NCBI RefSeq assembly: GCF_900176505.1
Contig: NZ_FWYB01000001.1
Span: 33,390-97,389, forward strand
Length of the DNA stretch: 64,000 nt
Origin: Pedobacter nyackensis
Lineage (GTDB): Bacteria; Bacteroidota; Bacteroidia; Sphingobacteriales; Sphingobacteriaceae
Reading direction: 5' to 3'
Part shown: positions 36,650-45,140 of the stretch, one piece after another
Numbering within the stretch: position 1 is the stretch's first letter
Layout of the letters: each line of letters opens with the position of its first letter
The notes under the pieces: model-generated
What the model saw: the letters and a program-made list of their open reading frames with translations, nothing else
Told to the model about the DNA's origin: nothing
The model's database searches: none
Program-made: the position numbers and the translations under genes

Positions 36650-37828
36650 ATGAAAATAACCGCTATAGAAACTTACGTATGCCATGCGCGTATGCGGAAT
36701 TGGATCTTTGTAAAAGTTGTAACAGATCAGCCTGGTCTTTGGGGTTGGGGTGAAGCTACCCTGGAGTGGCATACCCGAAGTGTGGTAGGTGCTATTGAAG
36801 ATTTGTCGCAGTTGCTGATTGGCGAAGATCCACGCCGTATAGAACATCTCTGGCAGATGATGTATCGTCAGCATTTCTGGCATGGTAACGGCATTGTGCG
36901 TGGTACAGCGATTAGCGGTATCGATATTGCACTTTGGGACATTGCTGGTAAAATACATGGCGTGCCTACGCATGAATTATGGGGCGGACGGGTTCGCGAC
37001 TATATCAGACTATATTGTCATCTTGGAGGTGGCAAAATGGAAGACTTTTATCAGACTAAACCTGATGATGCCAGCCGTTTTGGTGAATTGGCACAGCAGG
37101 CTGTAGAAGATGGGTTTACGGCATTTAAATCAATGGCAGTGCCCGAAACTATGCCGCTTGAAGGGTTGAAGCCCATTCATTATGCAGAAGCCTGCGTGAG
37201 GTCGATGCGCGAAGCTGTAGGTAACGATATCGATATTATGGTCGATTGTCATGCACGTCCCAGCCCACGTATGGGGATGCAGTTTGCTAAAGCGCTTGAG
37301 CCGTACGGACTTTACTTTTTCGAAGAGCCTTGCTGGCCGGAGTCAATCGAAGACATTGCATTAATCCAGCGCGCGGTATCTACACCTATTGCCAGTGGCG
37401 AGAGATTGGTTACTATTCATGCTTTCCGTGAAATGTTTGAAAAACGAGCGGTAAGTGTAATCCAACCGGATATCACACATTGCGGCGGACTTAGTGAGGT
37501 GAGGCGTATAGCGGCGATGGCAGAGGCTTATCGTGTTTCGATAGCACCACATAATCCACAAGGACCGGTAAGTACCGCGGCTTCAATAGAATTTGGTTTT
37601 GCAACTCCGGGCTATATCATATGTGAAAGTGTGCATAACGATGTGCCATGGCGCGCTGATGTGGTTAGTGAAGGATTTACTGTGGAAAAGAAAGGAAGGA
37701 TTGTTCGTCCGAACACGCGTCCGGGCCTTGGTATAGAAATCAATGAAGAAGAAGTGAAAAAGCATCCGTTTCAACAGGAAGTATTGCAAAGGACATTTTA
37801 TAAAGATGGTAGTGTAGGAGACTGGTAG
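36650..37828 (+). CDS. Enolase-superfamily acid-sugar dehydratase (galactonate/mannonate dehydratase-like)
   Basis: A 392-residue mandelate-racemase-group enzyme predicted to dehydrate an aldonate to a 2-keto-3-deoxy acid. The capping domain is about 1-120. Barrel residues are the Lys160 region (FKSMAVP), metal ligands Asp199 (MVDCHARP), Glu225 (FFEEPCWPE) and Glu251 (ASGERL), with acid/base His201 and His301 (IAPHNPQGP). The DCH motif plus APHNPxGP is the pattern of galactonate and mannonate dehydratases, but the loop after DCH differs from the E. coli DgoD sequence, so the stereochemistry of the substrate is open. It is the second gene of the operon under operator D. Confidence 0.87.
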   Translation: MKITAIETYVCHARMRNWIFVKVVTDQPGLWGWGEATLEWHTRSVVGAIEDLSQLLIGEDPRRIEHLWQMMYRQHFWHGNGIVRGTAISGIDIALWDIAGKIHGVPTHELWGGRVRDYIRLYCHLGGGKMEDFYQTKPDDASRFGELAQQAVEDGFTAFKSMAVPETMPLEGLKPIHYAEACVRSMREAVGNDIDIMVDCHARPSPRMGMQFAKALEPYGLYFFEEPCWPESIEDIALIQRAVSTPIASGERLVTIHAFREMFEKRAVSVIQPDITHCGGLSEVRRIAAMAEAYRVSIAPHNPQGPVSTAASIEFGFATPGYIICESVHNDVPWRADVVSEGFTVEKKGRIVRPNTRPGLGIEINEEEVKKHPFQQEVLQRTFYKDGSVGDW

Positions 37829-37845
37829 ACTAAAAAATAATCCAC

Positions 37846-38619
37846 ATGGAAAAATTGTTTCAGAATAAGGTCCTGGTGATCAGCGGAGGGTTAGGAGATA
37901 TTGGACAGGCCATTTGCCGCGAATTTGCGGGACAGGGTGCTGCGATCGCCATCGGCGATTTACAAGCTCTGGCAGATGCTCAGGAGTTTTTGAATGAACT
38001 GAAGCAGGAATATCGCGTTGCTGCACATTACAATAAGGTGGATGTGTCTGATGCCGCTGAGGTGGATAAATGGCTACAGGAAGTAGAAGAGGTGTTGGGG
38101 ATTCCAAGTCTGATCATTTCAAATGCCGCAACAGTTACACAAGCCGGTATTCATCAGGTTAGCCCTGAAGAATGGTCGCGCGAATTGCGAGTTAATCTGG
38201 ATGGGGCATTTTATCTCACACAGAAAGCTACAAAAAGGATGCTGGAGGAAAAATTGCCAGGCCATGTGATTTTTATAGGAAGCTGGGCTGCAGAAGCTGT
38301 TCATCCCAATCTACCTGCTTATTGTGTGTCGAAAGCCGGTTTGCGGATGTTATGTAAATGTATGGCGCTTGAATTGGCTCCGCATCAGATTATGGTTAAT
38401 GAAATTGCTCCGGGTTATGTGCAGGCGGGGCTAAGCGCAGAAATATGGGCGAAGAATCCGGAGTTGATACAGCAGGCAGCAGAAAAAGTCCCGGTTGGGA
38501 AAATTATGAGCGCTGCTACGGTTGCCAAACAAGTGGCTTACTTATGTCATCCGGCAAATGAGCATATTACTGGCAGTACATTGTTAATAGATGGTGGACT
38601 TTCATTGCGCGCATTATGA
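37846..38619 (+). CDS. SDR-family NAD(P)-dependent oxidoreductase
   Basis: A 257-residue classical short-chain dehydrogenase. The nucleotide-binding Gly motif is SGGLGDIGQAI near residue 14, the NAA motif is in ISNAATVTQAGIH near 90, the catalytic Ser lies in IFIGSWAAEA, and the Tyr/Lys pair in AYCVSKAGLRML near residue 159. The C-terminus HITGSTLLIDGGLSLR is typical. It probably oxidises a sugar or reduces a keto intermediate of the locus. Its TGA overlaps the ATG of the next gene (ATGA), so translation is coupled. Confidence 0.9.
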   Translation: MEKLFQNKVLVISGGLGDIGQAICREFAGQGAAIAIGDLQALADAQEFLNELKQEYRVAAHYNKVDVSDAAEVDKWLQEVEEVLGIPSLIISNAATVTQAGIHQVSPEEWSRELRVNLDGAFYLTQKATKRMLEEKLPGHVIFIGSWAAEAVHPNLPAYCVSKAGLRMLCKCMALELAPHQIMVNEIAPGYVQAGLSAEIWAKNPELIQQAAEKVPVGKIMSAATVAKQVAYLCHPANEHITGSTLLIDGGLSLRAL

Positions 38620-39977
38620 CCTATGATTCATCTTTCACCGGAATAATTGGCGTTGCCCAGGAAGATATTACTCCTCCTGTCGGGATCTACGCCCGCAATT
38701 GGGGTGCAGCGACACATGATGTCGCTGAAGGTGTCCACAGGCCGTTAAAGCTCACCTGTATTGCGCTTAAGGAAGCTGAGCAGGATAAACCTCTTGTGTT
38801 GATATCAGCCGATCTGGGTTGGTGGAAAAGTGCCGCTGATGAAAAAGAATTGCGTGGAGCAATATTGGAAGCTCTTCAGTTGGAAGCATCTCATTTGATG
38901 TTTTGCTTGTCGCATACACATGCCGGACCGGGTCTGTTCTCAGAAGATGTGGCTAAACCCGGTGGTGAATACATCATTCCATATTTAAAATACATTAAAG
39001 ATAAAGCGATTTTAGCCATTCAAGCTGCGCTCAGTTCGGCTGATATATCTACGCTTTCCTGGCGTTACGGGAAATGTGATCTGGCTACCAATCGCGATTT
39101 ACCGGAAGATAAAGGTGAAAGACTGTTGGTGGGCTTCAATCCTGATCGGCAGGCTGATGATACCTTACTGGTAGGAAGGATTACCAATTCAGAAGGAAAA
39201 ACGACTGGGACCATTGTGAATTACGCCTGTCATCCAACTACTTTAGCCTGGGATAACAGGCTTATTTCTCCGGATTATGTAGGGGCAATGCGGGAGCTGC
39301 TGGAAGACCACACTGGGGCTCCGTGCCTTTTTTTACAGGGTGCCTCGGGTGAACTGGCTCCATCGGAGCAGTATTCGGGGGATTGCCAGTTGGCAGATGG
39401 CTACGGCCGACAATTAGGGTATGCTGCCTTGGGTGTCCTTGAAGCGATGTATCCTGCAAATTATCAACTGAAACTGGATCAGGTTGTCGAGTCGGGCGCT
39501 CCACTTGCTGTCTGGAAAAAATATGCACGCGTAGCGTCCACGCAGTTGGGCCTGCAGATGATGAATATACCTTTAGCTTTAAAAGAGCTTCCGTCCCTGG
39601 CAGAGATAGAAAGTCAGTGGCGCGAATGCAAAGACCATGTGCTCAAGGAAAGATTGTGGCGCATGCGGGGTATTCGTAAAACCGTTGGGGATGGTGATGT
39701 TTCCATGATGCCACTTTGGGTATGGCGCGTAGGTGAGGCTTGTCTTGTTGGACAACCGAATGAGGCGTATTCGTACTTTCAACAACAGGTCCGTGAGGCG
39801 CTGTCTCCCAATGCAGTAGCAATCATGAATATTGTAAATGGGTATGCGGGCTACTTACCTCCCCGGGAACTGTATGCGAAGAACATGTATGCCGTATGGC
39901 AAACACCTTTTGCTTCGGGCGCTCTCGAGCAATTGACTGCAACTACGATTGCTGCCGCGAAAGAACTAATGAAATAA
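38616..39977 (+). CDS. Neutral/alkaline ceramidase-like hydrolase
   Basis: A 453-residue protein whose N-terminal region resembles the catalytic domain of neutral ceramidases. GVAQEDITPPVGIYARNWG occurs near residue 10, SHTHAGPGLFSED near 100 and YACHPTTLAW near 205; the His residues would bind zinc. FLQGASGELAPSEQY gives the conserved QG-SG region. No signal peptide is visible, unlike secreted ceramidases, so it may act in the cytoplasm on an amide-linked or acylated sugar rather than a sphingolipid. It is coupled to the SDR gene, and the symporter gene follows 23 bp later. Sphingobacteriaceae do contain sphingolipids, so a real ceramidase is not excluded. Confidence 0.75.
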   Translation: MTYDSSFTGIIGVAQEDITPPVGIYARNWGAATHDVAEGVHRPLKLTCIALKEAEQDKPLVLISADLGWWKSAADEKELRGAILEALQLEASHLMFCLSHTHAGPGLFSEDVAKPGGEYIIPYLKYIKDKAILAIQAALSSADISTLSWRYGKCDLATNRDLPEDKGERLLVGFNPDRQADDTLLVGRITNSEGKTTGTIVNYACHPTTLAWDNRLISPDYVGAMRELLEDHTGAPCLFLQGASGELAPSEQYSGDCQLADGYGRQLGYAALGVLEAMYPANYQLKLDQVVESGAPLAVWKKYARVASTQLGLQMMNIPLALKELPSLAEIESQWRECKDHVLKERLWRMRGIRKTVGDGDVSMMPLWVWRVGEACLVGQPNEAYSYFQQQVREALSPNAVAIMNIVNGYAGYLPPRELYAKNMYAVWQTPFASGALEQLTATTIAAAKELMK

Positions 39978-40000
39978 CAGAACCACATCAACCAAACCAA

Positions 40001-41572
40001 ATGAACTCAAATTTTACATCCCTCGATGCTGCCGTTTTTGGTATTTATATTCTTGGTATTATTGCACTTGGTATTTATGCATCCCGTAAGGGGAGCAATA
40101 CAAAAAGAGATTATTTTTTAGCCGGCGATAAACTTCCATGGTGGATGGTTGGCGGAAGTATTATTGCTGCAAATATCAGTAGTCATCAGCTGGTTGGCGT
40201 AATGGGGGTGGCATATAACCGTGGTTTTGTGGCCATGGTGACCGAATGGGGTGCAATCCTGATAGGTTTTAATGCCTTATTATGGGTGTTCCTCCCTTTT
40301 TATCTGCGCAATGGTTTTTATACCATGCCTGAGTTTTTACAAAAAAGATTTGGAGAAGGCGCACGCACCATCTATTCAGTGTTGGTGTTGATGACCTATG
40401 TTTTCGTTGAAATCAGTGCTGTACTTTACCTTGGTGCTTTATCACTGCAATCGTTGCTGGGTATTCCAATGTTGACAAGTGTGTTGGTGTTGGCTATTAC
40501 TACAGGTATTTACACGATTGCGGGTGGGTTACGAGCGGTAATATGGACCGAAATGGTTCAGCTTGGGGTGTTAATGTTGGGTATGTTTGCACTTTCGTAT
40601 ACTACAATTGATGCTGCGGGAGGTTTCTCGGCAGTGCTTGAAACAACGAAAGATTGGAAATTGATGATGCCCGCGGATGATCCTGATTTTCCATGGACGA
40701 TGTATCTGGGTGGGCTTTTGTGTATCAGTATATTTTATAACGCTACTAATCAGTTTATTGTGCAGCGTACGCTGGCGGCTAAAAATGAATGGCATGCACG
40801 TATGGGGATTATTTTTGGCGATTACCTGAAGTTTTTACTTCCTCTGCTGATTATATTTCCAGCTTTGGTTGCACCTAAGTTATTTCCTAACCTGGATAAA
40901 CCCGACTTGCTATTTGCTACTTTGGTAGAGAACCTACTTCCCTCAGGATTGGTTGGTTTGGTTATGGCGGGGTTAATCGCTGCTGTGATGTCGCACCTTT
41001 CAGGAGCGATAAATTCCTGCACCACCATTTTAACAATGGATGTTTATCTACCCTATATAAAGCCTAAATCCACAGAAAAGCAGTCGGTGAGGTTTGGTCG
41101 CATAACTGGTGTGGTCATTATTCTTTTGGGCATTATTTGTACCGGCTTGCTCTCCCTCTATTCTCATAAACCGATCTTTATCTATCTGATGAATGCATAC
41201 GGGTATTTTACTCCAGGTATTGCAGCGATGTTTTTATTGGGTATCCTATGGAAGCGTACCACACATGCAGGGGCAGTTGCTGCGGGACTTTTAACCATTC
41301 CGTTGTCCCTGGCTATTGAGTATGGCTTTCCCGATATGCCGTTTTTTAACCGTACCGGCATTGTTTTTTGGGCTTGTATGCTGTGCTGTGTATTGGTTAG
41401 TCTGGCTACAAAACCTAAACCAGCCGCTGAGCTTGTTGGTTTGATCTGGACACGCGATAGTCTCTCTCTTCCTCTGGAGGAAAGGAAACAGCAGCGAGGC
41501 TTACGTAATCCGTTTATCTGGTGGGCCATTATCACGACCATAGTATTGTATTTCTATATCAAATACGCATAA
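40001..41572 (+). CDS. Sodium:solute symporter (SSS family), SglT-like
   Basis: About 523 residues and 13-14 membrane helices, an inner-membrane Na+-coupled importer. The frame is open to 39896, but the ATG at 40001 (MNSNFTSLDAAVFGIYILGIIALG) gives the normal N-terminus and avoids overlapping the upstream gene. SSS features are the RDYFLAGDKLPWWMVGGSIIAANISSHQLVGVMG segment, the GLRAVIWTEMVQ motif and ATNQFIVQRTLAAKNEWHARMG. Homologues carry sugars, sugar acids and sialic acid, which fits uptake of a monomer or dimer from the periplasm. It is the last gene of the operon from 35234. Confidence 0.9.
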   Translation: MNSNFTSLDAAVFGIYILGIIALGIYASRKGSNTKRDYFLAGDKLPWWMVGGSIIAANISSHQLVGVMGVAYNRGFVAMVTEWGAILIGFNALLWVFLPFYLRNGFYTMPEFLQKRFGEGARTIYSVLVLMTYVFVEISAVLYLGALSLQSLLGIPMLTSVLVLAITTGIYTIAGGLRAVIWTEMVQLGVLMLGMFALSYTTIDAAGGFSAVLETTKDWKLMMPADDPDFPWTMYLGGLLCISIFYNATNQFIVQRTLAAKNEWHARMGIIFGDYLKFLLPLLIIFPALVAPKLFPNLDKPDLLFATLVENLLPSGLVGLVMAGLIAAVMSHLSGAINSCTTILTMDVYLPYIKPKSTEKQSVRFGRITGVVIILLGIICTGLLSLYSHKPIFIYLMNAYGYFTPGIAAMFLLGILWKRTTHAGAVAAGLLTIPLSLAIEYGFPDMPFFNRTGIVFWACMLCCVLVSLATKPKPAAELVGLIWTRDSLSLPLEERKQQRGLRNPFIWWAIITTIVLYFYIKYA

Positions 41573-41686
41573 TCTGAGGGGTTTCTGGCTTTACCGGTAT
41601 TTCTATTAGGTTTCTTAGGCGGTAAAACTATTTGAACTGTAATCCAGTGCTTTAAGTATGGTATTTATTTTTTAATATTGTTTTTT

Positions 41687-41715
41687 GTATACAAAAAAAT
41701 AATATATTTGTATAC
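41687..41715. promoter_or_regulatory. GntR operator copy E overlapping the promoter of the Nramp-like operon
   Basis: GTATAC at 41687-41692 and 41710-41715 with N17 between. TATATTTG (41703-41710) is again fused to the second half-site, about 85 bp before the start codon. Confidence 0.87.
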
Positions 41716-41794
41716 ATATGTTTTTCTGCTGATCAATGATTTGAATCTGAGAAATAGGAAAGCAGAGAATTTATAACATAGCGAATTAGGGTAA

Positions 41795-43000
41795 ATGAAG
41801 AATTCTGTAAAAAAATGGTTGGTTTCACTTGGTCCCGGTATTGTCACTGCGGCTATTGTCTTTGGGCCCAGTAAAATTACGATCACCTCAAAAATGGGCG
41901 CAATGTACGGCTACAGTTTACTCTGGGTAGTGGTGGTTGCAATTTTCTTTATGATTGTTTTTACCTCTATTGGATCCAGGATTGGTATGGCTACTGATGA
42001 TTCAATCTTAACTACTATTCGCAAAGAATATGGTAAATGGGTAGCTGGCTTAATGGGGGTTGGAATTTTTTTAGTTACCACTTCTTTTCAGGCTGGAAAC
42101 TCTATTGGTATTGGTATTTCACTGTCTGAGGCTACAGGCACTCGGCCTGCTCCATGGATTATTCTTTTTAATCTAATAAGTATAGCATTGCTGTTTTTTC
42201 GCAACTTTTATCAAACACTGGAGCGCTTAATGATTGCCATTGTTGCTTTGATGCTATTTGCATTTTTGACTACCATGTTTCTGGTTAAGCCTGATATTTC
42301 GGGCATTTTCACAGGTTTTACTCCTTCCTTTCCACATGGCTCAACAGGTTTGGTCATTGCTTTTTCAGCTTCTTGTTTTTCTATTGTTGGCGCTTTTTAT
42401 CAGGCTTATCTGATGCAGGCAAGGCAGAGAATCAATCCCGGTTCTGTATTGGAAAATAGCAAGGGTTTTATAGGAATGATCATCCTCGGTGTAATGAGTG
42501 CAGTGGTGATGATATGTGCGGCCGCGGTATTAAATAAGCAAGGTATTCCGGTAAACAAGGCGTCAGATATGGCTCTTGCCCTGGAGCCGCTTTTCGGTCA
42601 TAATGCCTCATTGTTGTTTCTCGTAGGCTTATTTGGTGCGTCTTTCTCCTCGCTGGTAGGTAATGCAACTATAGGTGGTTCTTTGCTTTCTGATGGTTTT
42701 GGCTATGGGAGTCAGTTGGATTCAAAAGTGGTAAAGGGATTCATCGCATTGGTAATGGTTATAGGTAGTGTTGTTGCCGTAGGATATGAAAAACCACCAT
42801 TAGAACTGATCATTTTTGCGCAGAGCATCACTATATTTTTAGTTCCTTTTATAGGTATTGCCATGTATACGCTTTCAAATAAGCGTAGCTTGATGGGAGA
42901 ACATGTTAATACTCCATTTGCCAGGTATGCGGGCTTTGCCGGACTTTTGGTTCTTGCATTACTCGCTATATATAACTTTTACGAGTTGTTTTTGAAATAA
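41795..43000 (+). CDS. Nramp-fold transporter lacking the metal-binding motifs
   Basis: A 401-residue protein with about eleven membrane helices and the N-terminal pattern LGPGIVTAAIVFGPSKITITSKMGAMYGYSLL of Nramp carriers. The TM1 motif DPGN is GPSK here (residues 24-27), and the TM6 motif MPH is AFY (200-202), so three main metal-coordinating positions are lost. It is therefore unlikely to be a divalent-metal transporter. It is the first gene of the operon that holds the reductase, aldolase and dehydrogenase genes and has operator E, so an organic substrate of the pathway is the better guess. Confidence 0.85.
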   Translation: MKNSVKKWLVSLGPGIVTAAIVFGPSKITITSKMGAMYGYSLLWVVVVAIFFMIVFTSIGSRIGMATDDSILTTIRKEYGKWVAGLMGVGIFLVTTSFQAGNSIGIGISLSEATGTRPAPWIILFNLISIALLFFRNFYQTLERLMIAIVALMLFAFLTTMFLVKPDISGIFTGFTPSFPHGSTGLVIAFSASCFSIVGAFYQAYLMQARQRINPGSVLENSKGFIGMIILGVMSAVVMICAAAVLNKQGIPVNKASDMALALEPLFGHNASLLFLVGLFGASFSSLVGNATIGGSLLSDGFGYGSQLDSKVVKGFIALVMVIGSVVAVGYEKPPLELIIFAQSITIFLVPFIGIAMYTLSNKRSLMGEHVNTPFARYAGFAGLLVLALLAIYNFYELFLK

Positions 43001-43031
43001 TGCTGTAAACGAACATAAACACACACACAAT

Positions 43032-44048
43032 ATGAGTAATTTAACCCTGTTAGAACAAGAGATACTGAAGCCCTCAGCGGCATTGGTTGAAGATGTCAGC
43101 CGTATTAAAGGCGATATCATGTTATTAGGTGTTGCCGGTAAAATGGGACCTTCGATGGCTCGTTTGGCGCGACAGGCAATTGATATTGCCGGAAGTGGTC
43201 AGCGTGTTATTGGCGTTTCCCGTTTTTCAGATCCTGCGTCACGTGCAGCACTTGAAGCATCAGGTGTGGAAACCATTGCTGCAGATTTGTTGAATGAAGC
43301 AGAGCTGGCTGCGCTTCCCGATGCGTCGAATGTGATCTATCTGGCAGGGCATAAATTTGGTACAACCGGTAAAGAGGCTTTTACCTGGGCAATGAATGCT
43401 TATTTGCCGGGCCGAGTGGCCGAGAAATATCGTAACTCCAATATCGTTGCTTTTTCTTCTGGGAATGTCTTGCCCTTTGTACCGGTTACATCTGGTGGGG
43501 TATCTGAAGAAACCAATCCTGAACCCATAGGTGAGTATGCACAATCTTGCCTGGGTAGAGAAAGGGTTTTTGAGTATTTTTCTCAAAAGAACAACACACC
43601 GATGTTAATTTACAGATTAAACTATGCTGTTGATTTCCGTTACGGCGTATTGGTAGAGATCGCAAAATCAGTACTTAGTGGTAAAGCGATCGACCTGCGT
43701 ACTGAAAATGTGAACGTAATTTGGCAGGGCGATGCGAATGAAGTGGCCATCCGTTCATTATTACATTGTACAGCACCGGCAAAAATGCTAAATGTTACAG
43801 GGCCGGAAACATTGTCTACCAGATGGATTGCAGAACAGTTTGGAACCATCTTTAACAAACAGCCAAACTTTATTTATGAGAGTGCAGGTACTGCTTTGTT
43901 AAACAATGCTTCCGAATGTCACAGATTATTTGGTTACCCTAAAGTTACCGTAAGAGAAATTATTGAGCTCACCGCAACCTGGATGCAGGAAGGTGGTGAA
44001 GCATTAAATAAACCAACACATTTTCAGGAAAGATCAGGTAAATTTTAA
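43032..44048 (+). CDS. NAD-dependent epimerase/dehydratase-family oxidoreductase
   Basis: A 338-residue extended-SDR protein. The nucleotide-binding motif is LLGVAGKMGPSMARLARQA near residue 30; the usual GxxGxxG is GVAGKMGPS. A substrate-domain region contains IVAFSSGNVLPFVPVTSGGVSEETNPEPIGEYAQSCLGRERVFEYFS. The typical YxxxK is replaced by YAQSCLGRE, so a redox role may differ from classical epimerases. It lies 31 bp after the Nramp-like gene and 3 bp before the aldolase gene. It would act on a sugar or keto acid of the pathway; the reaction is not known. Confidence 0.85.
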   Translation: MSNLTLLEQEILKPSAALVEDVSRIKGDIMLLGVAGKMGPSMARLARQAIDIAGSGQRVIGVSRFSDPASRAALEASGVETIAADLLNEAELAALPDASNVIYLAGHKFGTTGKEAFTWAMNAYLPGRVAEKYRNSNIVAFSSGNVLPFVPVTSGGVSEETNPEPIGEYAQSCLGRERVFEYFSQKNNTPMLIYRLNYAVDFRYGVLVEIAKSVLSGKAIDLRTENVNVIWQGDANEVAIRSLLHCTAPAKMLNVTGPETLSTRWIAEQFGTIFNKQPNFIYESAGTALLNNASECHRLFGYPKVTVREIIELTATWMQEGGEALNKPTHFQERSGKF

Positions 44049-44051
44049 GCT

Positions 44052-45122
44052 ATGTCAACTCAATTATTATCTACAAAAAAGCAAGCTATTCTTCAGCAGG
44101 GAACAGTTATCCCGGCACATCCACTGGCCCTTAATGCCAGTCGTAATTTAAATGAAGCGAATCAGCGACAACTTACCCAATACTATCTTACTTCCGGTGC
44201 CGGTGGTGTAGCAGTAGGCGTACATAGTACCCAGTTTGCCATTCGAAATCCTGAAGTGAATTTATATGAAAAAGTACTGGCCCTCGCAGCGGAAGAAATC
44301 GTAAAGTCGGGGATTCAGGATAGCTTTATTAGTGTAGCGGGTATTTGTGGCGACACGCCTCAGGCTGTTCAGGAAGCAAAGATTGCGCTGCGTCATGGCT
44401 ACGATATGGGCTTACTCAGTATGGGAAACTTACAGGATAAAACCGAGGCCCAGATTCTGGATCGCACCCGGGCAATAGCCGAAATTATGCCCGTGTTTGG
44501 GTTTTACCTGCAACCCAGTGTTGGTGGCCGGATTTTTTCTTATGATTTTTGGCTCCAGTTTGCAGATATAGAAAACGTTTTGGCCATTAAAGCCGCTCCG
44601 TTTAACCGCTATCAGACCCTGGATATGGTAAGGGCAGTATGTCATTCTAAAAGGAATGAAGAGATTACGCTTTATACAGGTAACGACGATAATATTGTTG
44701 CCGATCTGTTAACCAAATATGAGTTTGAAATAGGGGGACGAAAGATCACCAAAAGATTTGAGGGTGGTTTGCTGGGACATTGGGCAGTATGGACTCAAGC
44801 GGCTGTAAGGCTTTTCGAAGAGATTAAAGCTTGTCGTAATTCTGATTATAAAGATATGGCAGCCTTGTTGACAAAAGGTGTGGCTGTAACAGATATGAAT
44901 GCTGCTATTTTTGATCCTGCGCATAGTTTTCATGGCTGTATCCCCGGTATTCACGAAGTATTAAGAAGACAGGGCTTGCTGGAAGGAATCTGGTGCCTTG
45001 ATCCAAATGAAAAGCTATCAGATGGGCAGGCAGAAGAGATCAGTCGTGTTTGTAAGGCTTATCCGGAACTTACGGACGATGAGTTTGTAAGTTCATTTCT
45101 TGCAAAAAATATAACCGCGTAA
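44052..45122 (+). CDS. Dihydrodipicolinate synthase/N-acetylneuraminate lyase family aldolase
   Basis: A 356-residue class I aldolase of the DapA superfamily. The Schiff-base lysine is Lys180 (NVLAIKAAPFNRYQ), and the conserved Tyr is Tyr152 in FGFYLQPSVGG. It is about 60 residues longer than usual DapA/NanA enzymes. Such enzymes split or condense pyruvate with an aldehyde; here cleavage of the 2-keto-3-deoxy acid formed by the dehydratase would give pyruvate and an aldehyde. The substrate is inferred from neighbours only. It lies between the epimerase-like gene and the cytochrome-fused dehydrogenase. Confidence 0.85.
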   Translation: MSTQLLSTKKQAILQQGTVIPAHPLALNASRNLNEANQRQLTQYYLTSGAGGVAVGVHSTQFAIRNPEVNLYEKVLALAAEEIVKSGIQDSFISVAGICGDTPQAVQEAKIALRHGYDMGLLSMGNLQDKTEAQILDRTRAIAEIMPVFGFYLQPSVGGRIFSYDFWLQFADIENVLAIKAAPFNRYQTLDMVRAVCHSKRNEEITLYTGNDDNIVADLLTKYEFEIGGRKITKRFEGGLLGHWAVWTQAAVRLFEEIKACRNSDYKDMAALLTKGVAVTDMNAAIFDPAHSFHGCIPGIHEVLRRQGLLEGIWCLDPNEKLSDGQAEEISRVCKAYPELTDDEFVSSFLAKNITA

Positions 45123-45140
45123 ATTAGAAACCAGGAAAAG

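Noticed and set aside
41590..41626. Terminator after the SSS symporter gene
   Set aside because: A 7 bp repeat (TTTACCG/CGGTAAA) with a 23 nt loop and no T run is too weak.
41795..43000. Manganese transporter MntH
   Set aside because: Both metal-binding motifs are missing.
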